7,945 bases of DNA, from assembly GCA_009785545.1 (NCBI GenBank), contig WQWD01000102.1, forward strand, positions 1 through 7,945, given 5' to 3'. This document shows positions 4,808 to 7,945 of the stretch, in pieces. The translations under genes and the position numbers were made by a program. Position 1 is the stretch's first letter. Every line of letters begins with the position of its first letter. Origin of the DNA: Treponema sp. (GTDB lineage Bacteria; Spirochaetota; Spirochaetia; Treponematales; Breznakiellaceae). The notes under the pieces are model-generated. The model ran no database searches. It had not been told where the DNA came from and worked only from the letters and a program-made list of their open reading frames with translations.

Positions 4808-7020
4808 CAAAAAATATCGAATTGCTCGCTCCTGCCGGTTCACCTGAAGCGCTTGATGCCGCTGTTGGAGAGGGCGCTGACGCTGTTTATCTTGGCTTAA
4901 AAGATTTTAATGCCCGCCAGCGAAGTACCAATTTTACTTACGGACAGTTTGAGAGTGCGTTACGCACTTTGCGGCGTATGGGAAAAAAAGTTTACGTTAC
5001 TGTGAATACAGTTTTTGAACAACGGGAAGCCGACCGTATGTACCAATTGCTTAAATATCTTGCCGATCATGGGCCTGACGCTCTCATTGTGCAGGACTTT
5101 GGCGTTGTTGCAATGGTGCGTTCTGAGTTTCCGTCACTGCGGCTTCATGCGTCAACACAAATGAATATCGCTTCGGCAAGAGGAGCGAATGCGCTTTCAC
5201 GTCACGGTTTTTCCCGAGTCGTTTTGGCTCGTGAGCTCTCTCTACAGGAACTTTGCGATATAAAAAAAGAAACTAACCTTGAGCTGGAAGTTTTTGTTCA
5301 CGGCGCTTTATGTATCAGCGTTTCTGGTCTGTGTCTTTTCTCAAGTTTTCTTGGCGGCAAGTCTGCAAATCGGGGAATGTGTACACAGGCGTGCAGAAGG
5401 TTGTATCATCGGCTGGATCGATCCGAAGGCGAGGGTTACTATTTCAGTCCCAACGATTTGCAGCTTCTGGAGCGTGTGCCGGATTTAGCTTCGGCAGGAA
5501 TAAAAGCACTCAAGATCGAAGGGCGAATGAAGAGTGCGTCTTATGTGGGTGCGGTGGTTTCTGCTTACAGATTGGCGGCAGACGCTGTGATGGGAGGAGA
5601 TGATGAGCAAATACGGCAGAGTATCGAACAAGGGCGGGAGATTTTGCGTAACGATTTTGCACGACCTAAGACTCAATATTTGTTTAACAATTTTGAATTT
5701 AATAAAGATGATAAACCAAAAATTAACTGGTTAAATCCGAATCAAGATGGGGGAACTGGAATTAGCCTTGGGACAATCCTCAAAGTGAAGGGAAGCGGCA
5801 GTGAAAGGCGGGCGCTTATTTTGCCGCCGCATGGAGTAAAACCATCTGCACGGGATTCTGTGCGGATACACCGCAGTGATGATACAGGGAGAACTTCACA
5901 CAAACTGGCTTTTGCGGAAAAAGCGTATTCCAGTGATGGTTCTTCCGCAAAAGGTTTTTGGATTTCCGCTCCCGAAGGTTCGTTAGGTGATCATGTCTAC
6001 CTGATACAAACAAAAGAAATGAGTAAACGTTATCCTTCTATAATTTCAGGCAAGCTGCCTAGCAACAAGCAGCCGGGCAGGGAACGTGCGCCGTTTCCGC
6101 AAATCACAATGACTCAACACAAGGAATCTGGCAGAAAAAAACACAAGGGAGAAGTTTTCCCCGAGGGGCTGTATGTTGCGGTATCTCGCCCCGAAGATTT
6201 GTATATCGTGCAATCTTCACGCCCTCAAAAAGTGATACTTGATTTATCCCGCAAAAATGCAAGGCGGCTGTTATCTGAAATGCAGGACAAACCTCTTCCG
6301 TTTAAGCCGTCAGAAATTATTTTAACGTTAGACCCGTGGTTTCCGCAGTCAATTGCAGGTTACGAAGACATCAAAATGGCAGGAGAAATCGAACAATTGA
6401 TTGAGAGAGGTTATTATCAATTTATGGTGAACAACCCTGGTCATCTGTCGATGTTCAGGGGTTTTGAAAAAGTAAGATTGATAGCCGGGCCGTGGTTTTA
6501 TACGTTTAACTCATGGGCACTTTCGTTTGTCGCTTCACTTGGAGTTGACGGCTTTGTCTCTCCGTTGGAAAACAACCGCCAAAACCTTGAGCGTACGTTA
6601 GGTGTTGAAAGCCGTGACAGCAGAAATAAAACAAAAAAGAACAGGCACATCAACAGTGTTTTACGTTCAAAGTTTTTCATAACGGTTTTTGCATGGCCGC
6701 CGTTATTCAACATCAGGGAAGACCTTAGCCGTGTTTTGGACTTCAAAGGATTTTCAGATAACATGAATGAAGGTTTTTCTCTGACTGCGGATCGGGATGG
6801 CGGCTCTCGTGTTTATCCTCAAAAGTATTTTTCCATAATTGACAAAATTCCGTTTTTAAAAGAAGCGGGGTTCGGGCGTTTTATTATCGACATTACAGGA
6901 AACAATTTTAAAAAAGCAGACTACAAAGAATTGATCCGTGCAGTGACCAACGGTACACCGCTCCCCAATTCGAACAGGTTTAACTGGAAAGACGGGTTTT
7001 ACTTAACCAAAAACCCATAG
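4801..7020 (+). CDS. U32-family protein (peptidase U32 / RNA hydroxylase-like, COG0826)
   Basis: The family was named as collagenase-like peptidases, but characterised members such as E. coli RlhA and TrhP hydroxylate rRNA or tRNA, and UbiU/UbiV act in ubiquinone hydroxylation. Residues 1-290 form the U32 TIM-barrel: Leu-Leu-Ala-Pro-Ala-Gly near the start, Gly-Ala-Asp-Ala-Val-Tyr-Leu-Gly at 25-32, and the family signature at 163-178 (Glu-Val-Phe-Val-His-Gly-Ala-Leu-Cys, then Ser-Gly-Leu-Cys). Cys171, Cys178, Cys194 and Cys198 are present. Lys238-Ile-Glu-Gly-Arg-Met-Lys closes the conserved part. Residues about 315-405 resemble the beta-barrel insert of long U32 proteins, and about 453-720 a degenerate second barrel. 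No Cys follows residue 198: the Asp-Leu-Cys seen in many relatives is Asp-Leu-Gln221. At 739 residues it is a long member. It overlaps pflA by 22 bases tail-to-tail. Family membership is firm; the substrate is unknown. Confidence 0.92.
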   Translation: MTTKNIELLAPAGSPEALDAAVGEGADAVYLGLKDFNARQRSTNFTYGQFESALRTLRRMGKKVYVTVNTVFEQREADRMYQLLKYLADHGPDALIVQDFGVVAMVRSEFPSLRLHASTQMNIASARGANALSRHGFSRVVLARELSLQELCDIKKETNLELEVFVHGALCISVSGLCLFSSFLGGKSANRGMCTQACRRLYHRLDRSEGEGYYFSPNDLQLLERVPDLASAGIKALKIEGRMKSASYVGAVVSAYRLAADAVMGGDDEQIRQSIEQGREILRNDFARPKTQYLFNNFEFNKDDKPKINWLNPNQDGGTGISLGTILKVKGSGSERRALILPPHGVKPSARDSVRIHRSDDTGRTSHKLAFAEKAYSSDGSSAKGFWISAPEGSLGDHVYLIQTKEMSKRYPSIISGKLPSNKQPGRERAPFPQITMTQHKESGRKKHKGEVFPEGLYVAVSRPEDLYIVQSSRPQKVILDLSRKNARRLLSEMQDKPLPFKPSEIILTLDPWFPQSIAGYEDIKMAGEIEQLIERGYYQFMVNNPGHLSMFRGFEKVRLIAGPWFYTFNSWALSFVASLGVDGFVSPLENNRQNLERTLGVESRDSRNKTKKNRHINSVLRSKFFITVFAWPPLFNIREDLSRVLDFKGFSDNMNEGFSLTADRDGGSRVYPQKYFSIIDKIPFLKEAGFGRFIIDITGNNFKKADYKELIRAVTNGTPLPNSNRFNWKDGFYLTKNP

Positions 7021-7742
7021 CTCCTGAATAATTCCCGAACTTTTTCCGCTTCCTTCGGTGTTGGAATTGGCGTATCTTTAAGCTTGTAATTCAAGTTTAA
7101 ATCCTGCCACTTGTATGCACCTAACTGATGAAACGGCAAGATTCCAACTTTATGGGCGTTTTTCAGGGATTTAAGGTATACTGCCAAATCGTGCATTTCT
7201 TGATCGTTGTCAGTTAAACCGGGAACAAGTACAAAGCGGTAATATGTTTCAATGTTTTTTTCATTTAAATATTCGGCAAATGCAAAAAGTTTTTCTATTG
7301 TAAACCCTGTCACTTTTTTGTATGTTTGCGGATTTATGCTTTTCATGTCGAGTAATACTAAATCGGTGTGTGTTAATATTTCTTTTGTGATAGAGTCCAA
7401 ATCCGTGTGCCCTGAAGTGTCCAGCGTTGTGTGCAGTCCCTCTTTTTTGCACTGTCTAAAAAGCTCCAGCGCAAATTCTTTTTGCACCAGAGGCTCGCCG
7501 CCGGTCAGTGTAACGCCGCCGCCCGAAAAGGTGAAGTACGACTTATATTTTACTATGTCCGCAATCAAATCCGAAACAGATTTTGTAACGGCTGTTTTAT
7601 TTTCTTTGCTCCATGTGTCGGGGTTGTGGCAATAAACACAGCGCAGGCTGCACCCTTGCATAAAAATAACATATCTTATGCCGGGCCCGTCAACAGTGCC
7701 GCACGTTTCAATCGAATGGATTTTACCAAGAATACTGCCCAT
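6999..7742 (-). CDS. pflA: Pyruvate formate-lyase-activating enzyme
   Basis: This is a cytoplasmic radical-SAM enzyme that uses a [4Fe-4S] cluster and S-adenosylmethionine to abstract hydrogen from the active-site glycine of pyruvate formate-lyase, switching it on under anaerobic conditions. The cluster motif Cys31-x3-Cys35-x2-Cys38 is intact and followed by His-Asn-Pro-Asp-Thr-Trp. Other family marks are Asp-Gly-Pro-Gly-Ile-Arg (18-23), Gly-Gly-Glu-Pro-Leu (81-85), Leu-Asp-Met-Lys (131-134) and Val-Pro-Gly-Leu-Thr-Asp (163-168). The length (247 aa) matches the E. coli enzyme. It starts seven bases after the stop of pflB, with only a weak GGGTG overlapping that stop, which suggests translational coupling in a pflB-pflA operon. 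Its 3' end overlaps the U32 gene on the other strand by 22 bases. Confidence 0.96.
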   Translation of the reverse strand: MGSILGKIHSIETCGTVDGPGIRYVIFMQGCSLRCVYCHNPDTWSKENKTAVTKSVSDLIADIVKYKSYFTFSGGGVTLTGGEPLVQKEFALELFRQCKKEGLHTTLDTSGHTDLDSITKEILTHTDLVLLDMKSINPQTYKKVTGFTIEKLFAFAEYLNEKNIETYYRFVLVPGLTDNDQEMHDLAVYLKSLKNAHKVGILPFHQLGAYKWQDLNLNYKLKDTPIPTPKEAEKVRELFRSYGFLVK

Positions 7743-7749
7743 GTTTTTG

Positions 7750-7945
7750 TTACACCCGCTCGTGGAAGGTTCTGTGGATCACATCGAACTGCTGTTCTCT
7801 TGTTAATCTTACAAAGTTAACAGCATAACCCGAAACTCTGATTGTAAGCTGCGGATAAAGTTCGGGTTTTTCCATTGCGTCAAGTAAGGTTTCCCTGTCA
7901 AATACGTTTACGTTGATGTGATGACCGTTATCTGCAAAGTATCCG
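7750..7945 (-). CDS. pflB: Pyruvate formate-lyase (formate C-acetyltransferase), C-terminal 64 residues
   Basis: The gene begins beyond the right edge; only its 3' end is visible, ending in TAA at 7750-7752. The enzyme converts pyruvate and CoA to acetyl-CoA and formate without oxygen. The visible part contains Asn-Gly-His-His-Ile-Asn-Val-Asn-Val and the glycyl-radical motif Arg-Val-Ser-Gly-Tyr-Ala-Val. The radical glycine is encoded at 7828-7830, 25 residues before the end as in E. coli PflB. The close match to that enzyme around the radical site, together with a dedicated activase directly downstream, favours true pyruvate formate-lyase over choline TMA-lyase or glycerol dehydratase. This short tail alone cannot fully exclude a 2-ketobutyrate-using paralogue. 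Confidence 0.93.
   Translation of the reverse strand, partial: GYFADNGHHINVNVFDRETLLDAMEKPELYPQLTIRVSGYAVNFVRLTREQQFDVIHRTFHERV

Noticed and set aside
7252..7820. Open frames on the plus strand opposite pflA and pflB (up to 129 codons)
   Set aside because: They are antisense shadows of strongly conserved radical-SAM and glycyl-radical genes, without ribosome binding sites or recognisable products.

Overview
This window reads as ordinary chromosome of an anaerobic, fermentative, double-membraned bacterium, most likely a spirochaete close to Treponema. That placement is inference. It rests on a fermentative pyruvate formate-lyase/activase pair, a threonyl-tRNA synthetase without the N-terminal TGS domain (as I recall for spirochaetal ThrRS), a lipobox-type lipoprotein and an exported protein resembling an outer-membrane barrel. 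No 16S or other decisive marker is present.

Layout. Positions 1-953 (+) hold two tandem paralogues of an unrecognised lipoprotein. The first is cut by the window edge and only its last 77 codons remain. The second is complete (309-953), carries a lipoprotein signal peptide, and is closed by a clear rho-independent terminator (961-992). An AT-rich gene with a TTG start (1091-1762, +) encodes a secreted, possibly outer-membrane protein of unknown function. Convergent to it is a DeoR-family repressor (1837-2658, -). The 264-base gap between that gene and thrS (2923-4719, -) contains a 103-base element with imperfect 25-base terminal inverted repeats and a perfect 20-bp central hairpin, ending in TA on both sides. 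It is a candidate miniature inverted-repeat element and the least ordinary thing in the window. thrS and a U32-family protein (4801-7020, +) diverge from an 81-base region. A perfect TATAAT lies only 9 bases before the U32 start codon. The U32 gene runs tail-to-tail into pflA (6999-7742, -) with a 22-base overlap. pflA follows closely behind pflB, of which only the last 64 codons lie in the window (7750-7945, -).

How the genes work together. pflB and pflA are one functional unit: the activase installs the glycyl radical on the lyase, whose radical-site motif is visible. thrS charges tRNA-Thr. U32 proteins are best known for RNA hydroxylation or related iron-sulfur chemistry, so two neighbouring divergent genes may both serve translation. 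The DeoR regulator has no sugar genes beside it here, so its targets are unknown. The lipoprotein pair and the exported protein suggest an envelope-related accessory segment at the left end.

I see no CRISPR array, tRNA, rRNA, transposase, phage gene or complete novel system. Except for the inverted-repeat element and the lipoprotein duplication, the window looks like housekeeping sequence.
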